The translations under genes were made by a program, and so were the position numbers. From Apostichopus japonicus (lineage: Eukaryota > Echinodermata > Holothuroidea > Aspidochirotida > Stichopodidae), in the NCBI RefSeq assembly GCF_037975245.1, contig NC_092582.1:11882001-11946000 (forward strand): DNA of 64,000 nt. The letters run 5' to 3'. The notes under the pieces are model-generated. The model had not been told where the DNA came from. It did not search any database and saw nothing but the letters and a program-made list of their open reading frames with translations. Positions 17,586-32,500 of the stretch are shown one piece after another. Positions within the stretch are counted from its first letter, which is position 1. Each line of letters begins with the position of its first letter.

Positions 17586-20500
17586 GACTGAGATATTAGG
17601 TGGATTAACTAATACTTACAGCTCCCCATGTAGGCACTCGCTGTAAAAGATCGGCAAAAGACGTCATCACCGGGGACTCGAACCACCGATGCAAAAGAGA
17701 GCCTCGCTCATCAGCTCGTACAGTGCGCCAAGCCATCGCGCCACTGTATGGACTGAGATATTAGGTGGATTAACTAATACTTACAGCTCCCCATGTAGGC
17801 ACTCGCTGTAAAAGATCGGCAAAAGACGTCATCACCGGGGACTCGAACCACCGATGCAAAAGAGAGCCTCGCTCATCAGCTCGTACAGTGCGCCAAGCCA
17901 TCGCGCCACTGTATGGACTGAGATATTAGGTGGATTAACTAATACTTACAGCTCCCCATGTAGGCACTCGCTGTAAAAGATCGGCAAAAGACGTCATCAC
18001 CGGGGACTCGAACCACCGATGCAAAAGAGAGCCTCGCTCATCAGCTCGTACAGTGCGCCAAGCCATCGCGCCACTGTATGGACTGAGATATTAGGTGGAT
18101 TAACTAATACTTACAGCTCCCCATGTAGGCACTCGCTGTAAAAGATCGGCAAAAGACGTCATCACCGGGGACTCGAACCACCGATGCAAAAGAGAGCCTC
18201 GCTCATCAGCTCGTACAGTGCGCCAAGCCATCGCGCCACTGTATGGACTGAGATATTAGGTGGATTAACTAATACTTACAGCTCCCCATGTAGGCACTCG
18301 CTGTAAAAGATCGGCAAAAGACGTCATCACCGGGGACTCGAACCACCGATGCAAAAGAGAGCCTCGCTCATCAGCTCGTACAGTGCGCCAAGCCATCGCG
18401 CCACTGTATGGACTGAGATATTAGGTGGATTAACTAATACTTACAGCTCCCCATGTAGGCACTCGCTGTAAAAGATCGGCAAAAGACGTCATCACCGGGG
18501 ACTCGAACCACCGATGCAAAAGAGAGCCTCGCTCATCAGCTCGTACAGTGCGCCAAGCCATCGCGCCACTGTATGGACTGAGATATTAGGTGGATTAACT
18601 AATACTTACAGCTCCCCATGTAGGCACTCGCTGTAAAAGATCGGCAAAAGACGTCATCACCGGGGACTCGAACCACCGATGCAAAAGAGAGCCTCGCTCA
18701 TCAGCTCGTACAGTGCGCCAAGCCATCGCGCCACTGTATGGACTGAGATATTAGGTGGATTAACTAATACTTACAGCTCCCCATGTAGGCACTCGCTGTA
18801 AAAGATCGGCAAAAGACGTCATCACCGGGGACTCGAACCACCGATGCAAAAGAGAGCCTCGCTCATCAGCTCGTACAGTGCGCCAAGCCATCGCGCCACT
18901 GTATGGACTGAGATATTAGGTGGATTAACTAATACTTACAGCTCCCCATGTAGGCACTCGCTGTAAAAGATCGGCAAAAGACGTCATCACCGGGGACTCG
19001 AACCACCGATGCAAAAGAGAGCCTCGCTCATCAGCTCGTACAGTGCGCCAAGCCATCGCGCCACTGTATGGACTGAGATATTAGGTGGATTAACTAATAC
19101 TTACAGCTCCCCATGTAGGCACTCGCTGTAAAAGATCGGCAAAAGACGTCATCACCGGGGACTCGAACCACCGATGCAAAAGAGAGCCTCGCTCATCAGC
19201 TCGTACAGTGCGCCAAGCCATCGCGCCACTGTATGGACTGAGATATTAGGTGGATTAACTAATACTTACAGCTCCCCATGTAGGCACTCGCTGTAAAAGA
19301 TCGGCAAAAGACGTCATCACCGGGGACTCGAACCACCGATGCAAAAGAGAGCCTCGCTCATCAGCTCGTACAGTGCGCCAAGCCATCGCGCCACTGTATG
19401 GACTGAGATATTAGGTGGATTAACTAATACTTACAGCTCCCCATGTAGGCACTCGCTGTAAAAGATCGGCAAAAGACGTCATCACCGGGGACTCGAACCA
19501 CCGATGCAAAAGAGAGCCTCGCTCATCAGCTCGTACAGTGCGCCAAGCCATCGCGCCACTGTATGGACTGAGATATTAGGTGGATTAACTAATACTTACA
19601 GCTCCCCATGTAGGCACTCGCTGTAAAAGATCGGCAAAAGACGTCATCACCGGGGACTCGAACCACCGATGCAAAAGAGAGCCTCGCTCATCAGCTCGTA
19701 CAGTGCGCCAAGCCATCGCGCCACTGTATGGACTGAGATATTAGGTGGATTAACTAATACTTACAGCTCCCCATGTAGGCACTCGCTGTAAAAGATCGGC
19801 AAAAGACGTCATCACCGGGGACTCGAACCACCGATGCAAAAGAGAGCCTCGCTCATCAGCTCGTACAGTGCGCCAAGCCATCGCGCCACTGTATGGACTG
19901 AGATATTAGGTGGATTAACTAATACTTACAGCTCCCCATGTAGGCACTCGCTGTAAAAGATCGGCAAAAGACGTCATCACCGGGGACTCGAACCACCGAT
20001 GCAAAAGAGAGCCTCGCTCATCAGCTCGTACAGTGCGCCAAGCCATCGCGCCACTGTATGGACTGAGATATTAGGTGGATTAACTAATACTTACAGCTCC
20101 CCATGTAGGCACTCGCTGTAAAAGATCGGCAAAAGACGTCATCACCGGGGACTCGAACCACCGATGCAAAAGAGAGCCTCGCTCATCAGCTCGTACAGTG
20201 CGCCAAGCCATCGCGCCACTGTATGGACTGAGATATTAGGTGGATTAACTAATACTTACAGCTCCCCATGTAGGCACTCGCTGTAAAAGATCGGCAAAAG
20301 ACGTCATCACCGGGGACTCGAACCACCGATGCAAAAGAGAGCCTCGCTCATCAGCTCGTACAGTGCGCCAAGCCATCGCGCCACTGTATGGACTGAGATA
20401 TTAGGTGGATTAACTAATACTTACAGCTCCCCATGTAGGCACTCGCTGTAAAAGATCGGCAAAAGACGTCATCACCGGGGACTCGAACCACCGATGCAAA

Positions 20501-23500
20501 AGAGAGCCTCGCTCATCAGCTCGTACAGTGCGCCAAGCCATCGCGCCACTGTATGGACTGAGATATTAGGTGGATTAACTAATACTTACAGCTCCCCATG
20601 TAGGCACTCGCTGTAAAAGATCGGCAAAAGACGTCATCACCGGGGACTCGAACCACCGATGCAAAAGAGAGCCTCGCTCATCAGCTCGTACAGTGCGCCA
20701 AGCCATCGCGCCACTGTATGGACTGAGATATTAGGTGGATTAACTAATACTTACAGCTCCCCATGTAGGCACTCGCTGTAAAAGATCGGCAAAAGACGTC
20801 ATCACCGGGGACTCGAACCACCGATGCAAAAGAGAGCCTCGCTCATCAGCTCGTACAGTGCGCCAAGCCATCGCGCCACTGTATGGACTGAGATATTAGG
20901 TGGATTAACTAATACTTACAGCTCCCCATGTAGGCACTCGCTGTAAAAGATCGGCAAAAGACGTCATCACCGGGGACTCGAACCACCGATGCAAAAGAGA
21001 GCCTCGCTCATCAGCTCGTACAGTGCGCCAAGCCATCGCGCCACTGTATGGACTGAGATATTAGGTGGATTAACTAATACTTACAGCTCCCCATGTAGGC
21101 ACTCGCTGTAAAAGATCGGCAAAAGACGTCATCACCGGGGACTCGAACCACCGATGCAAAAGAGAGCCTCGCTCATCAGCTCGTACAGTGCGCCAAGCCA
21201 TCGCGCCACTGTATGGACTGAGATATTAGGTGGATTAACTAATACTTACAGCTCCCCATGTAGGCACTCGCTGTAAAAGATCGGCAAAAGACGTCATCAC
21301 CGGGGACTCGAACCACCGATGCAAAAGAGAGCCTCGCTCATCAGCTCGTACAGTGCGCCAAGCCATCGCGCCACTGTATGGACTGAGATATTAGGTGGAT
21401 TAACTAATACTTACAGCTCCCCATGTAGGCACTCGCTGTAAAAGATCGGCAAAAGACGTCATCACCGGGGACTCGAACCACCGATGCAAAAGAGAGCCTC
21501 GCTCATCAGCTCGTACAGTGCGCCAAGCCATCGCGCCACTGTATGGACTGAGATATTAGGTGGATTAACTAATACTTACAGCTCCCCATGTAGGCACTCG
21601 CTGTAAAAGATCGGCAAAAGACGTCATCACCGGGGACTCGAACCACCGATGCAAAAGAGAGCCTCGCTCATCAGCTCGTACAGTGCGCCAAGCCATCGCG
21701 CCACTGTATGGACTGAGATATTAGGTGGATTAACTAATACTTACAGCTCCCCATGTAGGCACTCGCTGTAAAAGATCGGCAAAAGACGTCATCACCGGGG
21801 ACTCGAACCACCGATGCAAAAGAGAGCCTCGCTCATCAGCTCGTACAGTGCGCCAAGCCATCGCGCCACTGTATGGACTGAGATATTAGGTGGATTAACT
21901 AATACTTACAGCTCCCCATGTAGGCACTCGCTGTAAAAGATCGGCAAAAGACGTCATCACCGGGGACTCGAACCACCGATGCAAAAGAGAGCCTCGCTCA
22001 TCAGCTCGTACAGTGCGCCAAGCCATCGCGCCACTGTATGGACTGAGATATTAGGTGGATTAACTAATACTTACAGCTCCCCATGTAGGCACTCGCTGTA
22101 AAAGATCGGCAAAAGACGTCATCACCGGGGACTCGAACCACCGATGCAAAAGAGAGCCTCGCTCATCAGCTCGTACAGTGCGCCAAGCCATCGCGCCACT
22201 GTATGGACTGAGATATTAGGTGGATTAACTAATACTTACAGCTCCCCATGTAGGCACTCGCTGTAAAAGATCGGCAAAAGACGTCATCACCGGGGACTCG
22301 AACCACCGATGCAAAAGAGAGCCTCGCTCATCAGCTCGTACAGTGCGCCAAGCCATCGCGCCACTGTATGGACTGAGATATTAGGTGGATTAACTAATAC
22401 TTACAGCTCCCCATGTAGGCACTCGCTGTAAAAGATCGGCAAAAGACGTCATCACCGGGGACTCGAACCACCGATGCAAAAGAGAGCCTCGCTCATCAGC
22501 TCGTACAGTGCGCCAAGCCATCGCGCCACTGTATGGACTGAGATATTAGGTGGATTAACTAATACTTACAGCTCCCCATGTAGGCACTCGCTGTAAAAGA
22601 TCGGCAAAAGACGTCATCACCGGGGACTCGAACCACCGATGCAAAAGAGAGCCTCGCTCATCAGCTCGTACAGTGCGCCAAGCCATCGCGCCACTGTATG
22701 GACTGAGATATTAGGTGGATTAACTAATACTTACAGCTCCCCATGTAGGCACTCGCTGTAAAAGATCGGCAAAAGACGTCATCACCGGGGACTCGAACCA
22801 CCGATGCAAAAGAGAGCCTCGCTCATCAGCTCGTACAGTGCGCCAAGCCATCGCGCCACTGTATGGACTGAGATATTAGGTGGATTAACTAATACTTACA
22901 GCTCCCCATGTAGGCACTCGCTGTAAAAGATCGGCAAAAGACGTCATCACCGGGGACTCGAACCACCGATGCAAAAGAGAGCCTCGCTCATCAGCTCGTA
23001 CAGTGCGCCAAGCCATCGCGCCACTGTATGGACTGAGATATTAGGTGGATTAACTAATACTTACAGCTCCCCATGTAGGCACTCGCTGTAAAAGATCGGC
23101 AAAAGACGTCATCACCGGGGACTCGAACCACCGATGCAAAAGAGAGCCTCGCTCATCAGCTCGTACAGTGCGCCAAGCCATCGCGCCACTGTATGGACTG
23201 AGATATTAGGTGGATTAACTAATACTTACAGCTCCCCATGTAGGCACTCGCTGTAAAAGATCGGCAAAAGACGTCATCACCGGGGACTCGAACCACCGAT
23301 GCAAAAGAGAGCCTCGCTCATCAGCTCGTACAGTGCGCCAAGCCATCGCGCCACTGTATGGACTGAGATATTAGGTGGATTAACTAATACTTACAGCTCC
23401 CCATGTAGGCACTCGCTGTAAAAGATCGGCAAAAGACGTCATCACCGGGGACTCGAACCACCGATGCAAAAGAGAGCCTCGCTCATCAGCTCGTACAGTG

Positions 23501-26500
23501 CGCCAAGCCATCGCGCCACTGTATGGACTGAGATATTAGGTGGATTAACTAATACTTACAGCTCCCCATGTAGGCACTCGCTGTAAAAGATCGGCAAAAG
23601 ACGTCATCACCGGGGACTCGAACCACCGATGCAAAAGAGAGCCTCGCTCATCAGCTCGTACAGTGCGCCAAGCCATCGCGCCACTGTATGGACTGAGATA
23701 TTAGGTGGATTAACTAATACTTACAGCTCCCCATGTAGGCACTCGCTGTAAAAGATCGGCAAAAGACGTCATCACCGGGGACTCGAACCACCGATGCAAA
23801 AGAGAGCCTCGCTCATCAGCTCGTACAGTGCGCCAAGCCATCGCGCCACTGTATGGACTGAGATATTAGGTGGATTAACTAATACTTACAGCTCCCCATG
23901 TAGGCACTCGCTGTAAAAGATCGGCAAAAGACGTCATCACCGGGGACTCGAACCACCGATGCAAAAGAGAGCCTCGCTCATCAGCTCGTACAGTGCGCCA
24001 AGCCATCGCGCCACTGTATGGACTGAGATATTAGGTGGATTAACTAATACTTACAGCTCCCCATGTAGGCACTCGCTGTAAAAGATCGGCAAAAGACGTC
24101 ATCACCGGGGACTCGAACCACCGATGCAAAAGAGAGCCTCGCTCATCAGCTCGTACAGTGCGCCAAGCCATCGCGCCACTGTATGGACTGAGATATTAGG
24201 TGGATTAACTAATACTTACAGCTCCCCATGTAGGCACTCGCTGTAAAAGATCGGCAAAAGACGTCATCACCGGGGACTCGAACCACCGATGCAAAAGAGA
24301 GCCTCGCTCATCAGCTCGTACAGTGCGCCAAGCCATCGCGCCACTGTATGGACTGAGATATTAGGTGGATTAACTAATACTTACAGCTCCCCATGTAGGC
24401 ACTCGCTGTAAAAGATCGGCAAAAGACGTCATCACCGGGGACTCGAACCACCGATGCAAAAGAGAGCCTCGCTCATCAGCTCGTACAGTGCGCCAAGCCA
24501 TCGCGCCACTGTATGGACTGAGATATTAGGTGGATTAACTAATACTTACAGCTCCCCATGTAGGCACTCGCTGTAAAAGATCGGCAAAAGACGTCATCAC
24601 CGGGGACTCGAACCACCGATGCAAAAGAGAGCCTCGCTCATCAGCTCGTACAGTGCGCCAAGCCATCGCGCCACTGTATGGACTGAGATATTAGGTGGAT
24701 TAACTAATACTTACAGCTCCCCATGTAGGCACTCGCTGTAAAAGATCGGCAAAAGACGTCATCACCGGGGACTCGAACCACCGATGCAAAAGAGAGCCTC
24801 GCTCATCAGCTCGTACAGTGCGCCAAGCCATCGCGCCACTGTATGGACTGAGATATTAGGTGGATTAACTAATACTTACAGCTCCCCATGTAGGCACTCG
24901 CTGTAAAAGATCGGCAAAAGACGTCATCACCGGGGACTCGAACCACCGATGCAAAAGAGAGCCTCGCTCATCAGCTCGTACAGTGCGCCAAGCCATCGCG
25001 CCACTGTATGGACTGAGATATTAGGTGGATTAACTAATACTTACAGCTCCCCATGTAGGCACTCGCTGTAAAAGATCGGCAAAAGACGTCATCACCGGGG
25101 ACTCGAACCACCGATGCAAAAGAGAGCCTCGCTCATCAGCTCGTACAGTGCGCCAAGCCATCGCGCCACTGTATGGACTGAGATATTAGGTGGATTAACT
25201 AATACTTACAGCTCCCCATGTAGGCACTCGCTGTAAAAGATCGGCAAAAGACGTCATCACCGGGGACTCGAACCACCGATGCAAAAGAGAGCCTCGCTCA
25301 TCAGCTCGTACAGTGCGCCAAGCCATCGCGCCACTGTATGGACTGAGATATTAGGTGGATTAACTAATACTTACAGCTCCCCATGTAGGCACTCGCTGTA
25401 AAAGATCGGCAAAAGACGTCATCACCGGGGACTCGAACCACCGATGCAAAAGAGAGCCTCGCTCATCAGCTCGTACAGTGCGCCAAGCCATCGCGCCACT
25501 GTATGGACTGAGATATTAGGTGGATTAACTAATACTTACAGCTCCCCATGTAGGCACTCGCTGTAAAAGATCGGCAAAAGACGTCATCACCGGGGACTCG
25601 AACCACCGATGCAAAAGAGAGCCTCGCTCATCAGCTCGTACAGTGCGCCAAGCCATCGCGCCACTGTATGGACTGAGATATTAGGTGGATTAACTAATAC
25701 TTACAGCTCCCCATGTAGGCACTCGCTGTAAAAGATCGGCAAAAGACGTCATCACCGGGGACTCGAACCACCGATGCAAAAGAGAGCCTCGCTCATCAGC
25801 TCGTACAGTGCGCCAAGCCATCGCGCCACTGTATGGACTGAGATATTAGGTGGATTAACTAATACTTACAGCTCCCCATGTAGGCACTCGCTGTAAAAGA
25901 TCGGCAAAAGACGTCATCACCGGGGACTCGAACCACCGATGCAAAAGAGAGCCTCGCTCATCAGCTCGTACAGTGCGCCAAGCCATCGCGCCACTGTATG
26001 GACTGAGATATTAGGTGGATTAACTAATACTTACAGCTCCCCATGTAGGCACTCGCTGTAAAAGATCGGCAAAAGACGTCATCACCGGGGACTCGAACCA
26101 CCGATGCAAAAGAGAGCCTCGCTCATCAGCTCGTACAGTGCGCCAAGCCATCGCGCCACTGTATGGACTGAGATATTAGGTGGATTAACTAATACTTACA
26201 GCTCCCCATGTAGGCACTCGCTGTAAAAGATCGGCAAAAGACGTCATCACCGGGGACTCGAACCACCGATGCAAAAGAGAGCCTCGCTCATCAGCTCGTA
26301 CAGTGCGCCAAGCCATCGCGCCACTGTATGGACTGAGATATTAGGTGGATTAACTAATACTTACAGCTCCCCATGTAGGCACTCGCTGTAAAAGATCGGC
26401 AAAAGACGTCATCACCGGGGACTCGAACCACCGATGCAAAAGAGAGCCTCGCTCATCAGCTCGTACAGTGCGCCAAGCCATCGCGCCACTGTATGGACTG

Positions 26501-29500
26501 AGATATTAGGTGGATTAACTAATACTTACAGCTCCCCATGTAGGCACTCGCTGTAAAAGATCGGCAAAAGACGTCATCACCGGGGACTCGAACCACCGAT
26601 GCAAAAGAGAGCCTCGCTCATCAGCTCGTACAGTGCGCCAAGCCATCGCGCCACTGTATGGACTGAGATATTAGGTGGATTAACTAATACTTACAGCTCC
26701 CCATGTAGGCACTCGCTGTAAAAGATCGGCAAAAGACGTCATCACCGGGGACTCGAACCACCGATGCAAAAGAGAGCCTCGCTCATCAGCTCGTACAGTG
26801 CGCCAAGCCATCGCGCCACTGTATGGACTGAGATATTAGGTGGATTAACTAATACTTACAGCTCCCCATGTAGGCACTCGCTGTAAAAGATCGGCAAAAG
26901 ACGTCATCACCGGGGACTCGAACCACCGATGCAAAAGAGAGCCTCGCTCATCAGCTCGTACAGTGCGCCAAGCCATCGCGCCACTGTATGGACTGAGATA
27001 TTAGGTGGATTAACTAATACTTACAGCTCCCCATGTAGGCACTCGCTGTAAAAGATCGGCAAAAGACGTCATCACCGGGGACTCGAACCACCGATGCAAA
27101 AGAGAGCCTCGCTCATCAGCTCGTACAGTGCGCCAAGCCATCGCGCCACTGTATGGACTGAGATATTAGGTGGATTAACTAATACTTACAGCTCCCCATG
27201 TAGGCACTCGCTGTAAAAGATCGGCAAAAGACGTCATCACCGGGGACTCGAACCACCGATGCAAAAGAGAGCCTCGCTCATCAGCTCGTACAGTGCGCCA
27301 AGCCATCGCGCCACTGTATGGACTGAGATATTAGGTGGATTAACTAATACTTACAGCTCCCCATGTAGGCACTCGCTGTAAAAGATCGGCAAAAGACGTC
27401 ATCACCGGGGACTCGAACCACCGATGCAAAAGAGAGCCTCGCTCATCAGCTCGTACAGTGCGCCAAGCCATCGCGCCACTGTATGGACTGAGATATTAGG
27501 TGGATTAACTAATACTTACAGCTCCCCATGTAGGCACTCGCTGTAAAAGATCGGCAAAAGACGTCATCACCGGGGACTCGAACCACCGATGCAAAAGAGA
27601 GCCTCGCTCATCAGCTCGTACAGTGCGCCAAGCCATCGCGCCACTGTATGGACTGAGATATTAGGTGGATTAACTAATACTTACAGCTCCCCATGTAGGC
27701 ACTCGCTGTAAAAGATCGGCAAAAGACGTCATCACCGGGGACTCGAACCACCGATGCAAAAGAGAGCCTCGCTCATCAGCTCGTACAGTGCGCCAAGCCA
27801 TCGCGCCACTGTATGGACTGAGATATTAGGTGGATTAACTAATACTTACAGCTCCCCATGTAGGCACTCGCTGTAAAAGATCGGCAAAAGACGTCATCAC
27901 CGGGGACTCGAACCACCGATGCAAAAGAGAGCCTCGCTCATCAGCTCGTACAGTGCGCCAAGCCATCGCGCCACTGTATGGACTGAGATATTAGGTGGAT
28001 TAACTAATACTTACAGCTCCCCATGTAGGCACTCGCTGTAAAAGATCGGCAAAAGACGTCATCACCGGGGACTCGAACCACCGATGCAAAAGAGAGCCTC
28101 GCTCATCAGCTCGTACAGTGCGCCAAGCCATCGCGCCACTGTATGGACTGAGATATTAGGTGGATTAACTAATACTTACAGCTCCCCATGTAGGCACTCG
28201 CTGTAAAAGATCGGCAAAAGACGTCATCACCGGGGACTCGAACCACCGATGCAAAAGAGAGCCTCGCTCATCAGCTCGTACAGTGCGCCAAGCCATCGCG
28301 CCACTGTATGGACTGAGATATTAGGTGGATTAACTAATACTTACAGCTCCCCATGTAGGCACTCGCTGTAAAAGATCGGCAAAAGACGTCATCACCGGGG
28401 ACTCGAACCACCGATGCAAAAGAGAGCCTCGCTCATCAGCTCGTACAGTGCGCCAAGCCATCGCGCCACTGTATGGACTGAGATATTAGGTGGATTAACT
28501 AATACTTACAGCTCCCCATGTAGGCACTCGCTGTAAAAGATCGGCAAAAGACGTCATCACCGGGGACTCGAACCACCGATGCAAAAGAGAGCCTCGCTCA
28601 TCAGCTCGTACAGTGCGCCAAGCCATCGCGCCACTGTATGGACTGAGATATTAGGTGGATTAACTAATACTTACAGCTCCCCATGTAGGCACTCGCTGTA
28701 AAAGATCGGCAAAAGACGTCATCACCGGGGACTCGAACCACCGATGCAAAAGAGAGCCTCGCTCATCAGCTCGTACAGTGCGCCAAGCCATCGCGCCACT
28801 GTATGGACTGAGATATTAGGTGGATTAACTAATACTTACAGCTCCCCATGTAGGCACTCGCTGTAAAAGATCGGCAAAAGACGTCATCACCGGGGACTCG
28901 AACCACCGATGCAAAAGAGAGCCTCGCTCATCAGCTCGTACAGTGCGCCAAGCCATCGCGCCACTGTATGGACTGAGATATTAGGTGGATTAACTAATAC
29001 TTACAGCTCCCCATGTAGGCACTCGCTGTAAAAGATCGGCAAAAGACGTCATCACCGGGGACTCGAACCACCGATGCAAAAGAGAGCCTCGCTCATCAGC
29101 TCGTACAGTGCGCCAAGCCATCGCGCCACTGTATGGACTGAGATATTAGGTGGATTAACTAATACTTACAGCTCCCCATGTAGGCACTCGCTGTAAAAGA
29201 TCGGCAAAAGACGTCATCACCGGGGACTCGAACCACCGATGCAAAAGAGAGCCTCGCTCATCAGCTCGTACAGTGCGCCAAGCCATCGCGCCACTGTATG
29301 GACTGAGATATTAGGTGGATTAACTAATACTTACAGCTCCCCATGTAGGCACTCGCTGTAAAAGATCGGCAAAAGACGTCATCACCGGGGACTCGAACCA
29401 CCGATGCAAAAGAGAGCCTCGCTCATCAGCTCGTACAGTGCGCCAAGCCATCGCGCCACTGTATGGACTGAGATATTAGGTGGATTAACTAATACTTACA

Positions 29501-32500
29501 GCTCCCCATGTAGGCACTCGCTGTAAAAGATCGGCAAAAGACGTCATCACCGGGGACTCGAACCACCGATGCAAAAGAGAGCCTCGCTCATCAGCTCGTA
29601 CAGTGCGCCAAGCCATCGCGCCACTGTATGGACTGAGATATTAGGTGGATTAACTAATACTTACAGCTCCCCATGTAGGCACTCGCTGTAAAAGATCGGC
29701 AAAAGACGTCATCACCGGGGACTCGAACCACCGATGCAAAAGAGAGCCTCGCTCATCAGCTCGTACAGTGCGCCAAGCCATCGCGCCACTGTATGGACTG
29801 AGATATTAGGTGGATTAACTAATACTTACAGCTCCCCATGTAGGCACTCGCTGTAAAAGATCGGCAAAAGACGTCATCACCGGGGACTCGAACCACCGAT
29901 GCAAAAGAGAGCCTCGCTCATCAGCTCGTACAGTGCGCCAAGCCATCGCGCCACTGTATGGACTGAGATATTAGGTGGATTAACTAATACTTACAGCTCC
30001 CCATGTAGGCACTCGCTGTAAAAGATCGGCAAAAGACGTCATCACCGGGGACTCGAACCACCGATGCAAAAGAGAGCCTCGCTCATCAGCTCGTACAGTG
30101 CGCCAAGCCATCGCGCCACTGTATGGACTGAGATATTAGGTGGATTAACTAATACTTACAGCTCCCCATGTAGGCACTCGCTGTAAAAGATCGGCAAAAG
30201 ACGTCATCACCGGGGACTCGAACCACCGATGCAAAAGAGAGCCTCGCTCATCAGCTCGTACAGTGCGCCAAGCCATCGCGCCACTGTATGGACTGAGATA
30301 TTAGGTGGATTAACTAATACTTACAGCTCCCCATGTAGGCACTCGCTGTAAAAGATCGGCAAAAGACGTCATCACCGGGGACTCGAACCACCGATGCAAA
30401 AGAGAGCCTCGCTCATCAGCTCGTACAGTGCGCCAAGCCATCGCGCCACTGTATGGACTGAGATATTAGGTGGATTAACTAATACTTACAGCTCCCCATG
30501 TAGGCACTCGCTGTAAAAGATCGGCAAAAGACGTCATCACCGGGGACTCGAACCACCGATGCAAAAGAGAGCCTCGCTCATCAGCTCGTACAGTGCGCCA
30601 AGCCATCGCGCCACTGTATGGACTGAGATATTAGGTGGATTAACTAATACTTACAGCTCCCCATGTAGGCACTCGCTGTAAAAGATCGGCAAAAGACGTC
30701 ATCACCGGGGACTCGAACCACCGATGCAAAAGAGAGCCTCGCTCATCAGCTCGTACAGTGCGCCAAGCCATCGCGCCACTGTATGGACTGAGATATTAGG
30801 TGGATTAACTAATACTTACAGCTCCCCATGTAGGCACTCGCTGTAAAAGATCGGCAAAAGACGTCATCACCGGGGACTCGAACCACCGATGCAAAAGAGA
30901 GCCTCGCTCATCAGCTCGTACAGTGCGCCAAGCCATCGCGCCACTGTATGGACTGAGATATTAGGTGGATTAACTAATACTTACAGCTCCCCATGTAGGC
31001 ACTCGCTGTAAAAGATCGGCAAAAGACGTCATCACCGGGGACTCGAACCACCGATGCAAAAGAGAGCCTCGCTCATCAGCTCGTACAGTGCGCCAAGCCA
31101 TCGCGCCACTGTATGGACTGAGATATTAGGTGGATTAACTAATACTTACAGCTCCCCATGTAGGCACTCGCTGTAAAAGATCGGCAAAAGACGTCATCAC
31201 CGGGGACTCGAACCACCGATGCAAAAGAGAGCCTCGCTCATCAGCTCGTACAGTGCGCCAAGCCATCGCGCCACTGTATGGACTGAGATATTAGGTGGAT
31301 TAACTAATACTTACAGCTCCCCATGTAGGCACTCGCTGTAAAAGATCGGCAAAAGACGTCATCACCGGGGACTCGAACCACCGATGCAAAAGAGAGCCTC
31401 GCTCATCAGCTCGTACAGTGCGCCAAGCCATCGCGCCACTGTATGGACTGAGATATTAGGTGGATTAACTAATACTTACAGCTCCCCATGTAGGCACTCG
31501 CTGTAAAAGATCGGCAAAAGACGTCATCACCGGGGACTCGAACCACCGATGCAAAAGAGAGCCTCGCTCATCAGCTCGTACAGTGCGCCAAGCCATCGCG
31601 CCACTGTATGGACTGAGATATTAGGTGGATTAACTAATACTTACAGCTCCCCATGTAGGCACTCGCTGTAAAAGATCGGCAAAAGACGTCATCACCGGGG
31701 ACTCGAACCACCGATGCAAAAGAGAGCCTCGCTCATCAGCTCGTACAGTGCGCCAAGCCATCGCGCCACTGTATGGACTGAGATATTAGGTGGATTAACT
31801 AATACTTACAGCTCCCCATGTAGGCACTCGCTGTAAAAGATCGGCAAAAGACGTCATCACCGGGGACTCGAACCACCGATGCAAAAGAGAGCCTCGCTCA
31901 TCAGCTCGTACAGTGCGCCAAGCCATCGCGCCACTGTATGGACTGAGATATTAGGTGGATTAACTAATACTTACAGCTCCCCATGTAGGCACTCGCTGTA
32001 AAAGATCGGCAAAAGACGTCATCACCGGGGACTCGAACCACCGATGCAAAAGAGAGCCTCGCTCATCAGCTCGTACAGTGCGCCAAGCCATCGCGCCACT
32101 GTATGGACTGAGATATTAGGTGGATTAACTAATACTTACAGCTCCCCATGTAGGCACTCGCTGTAAAAGATCGGCAAAAGACGTCATCACCGGGGACTCG
32201 AACCACCGATGCAAAAGAGAGCCTCGCTCATCAGCTCGTACAGTGCGCCAAGCCATCGCGCCACTGTATGGACTGAGATATTAGGTGGATTAACTAATAC
32301 TTACAGCTCCCCATGTAGGCACTCGCTGTAAAAGATCGGCAAAAGACGTCATCACCGGGGACTCGAACCACCGATGCAAAAGAGAGCCTCGCTCATCAGC
32401 TCGTACAGTGCGCCAAGCCATCGCGCCACTGTATGGACTGAGATATTAGGTGGATTAACTAATACTTACAGCTCCCCATGTAGGCACTCGCTGTAAAAGA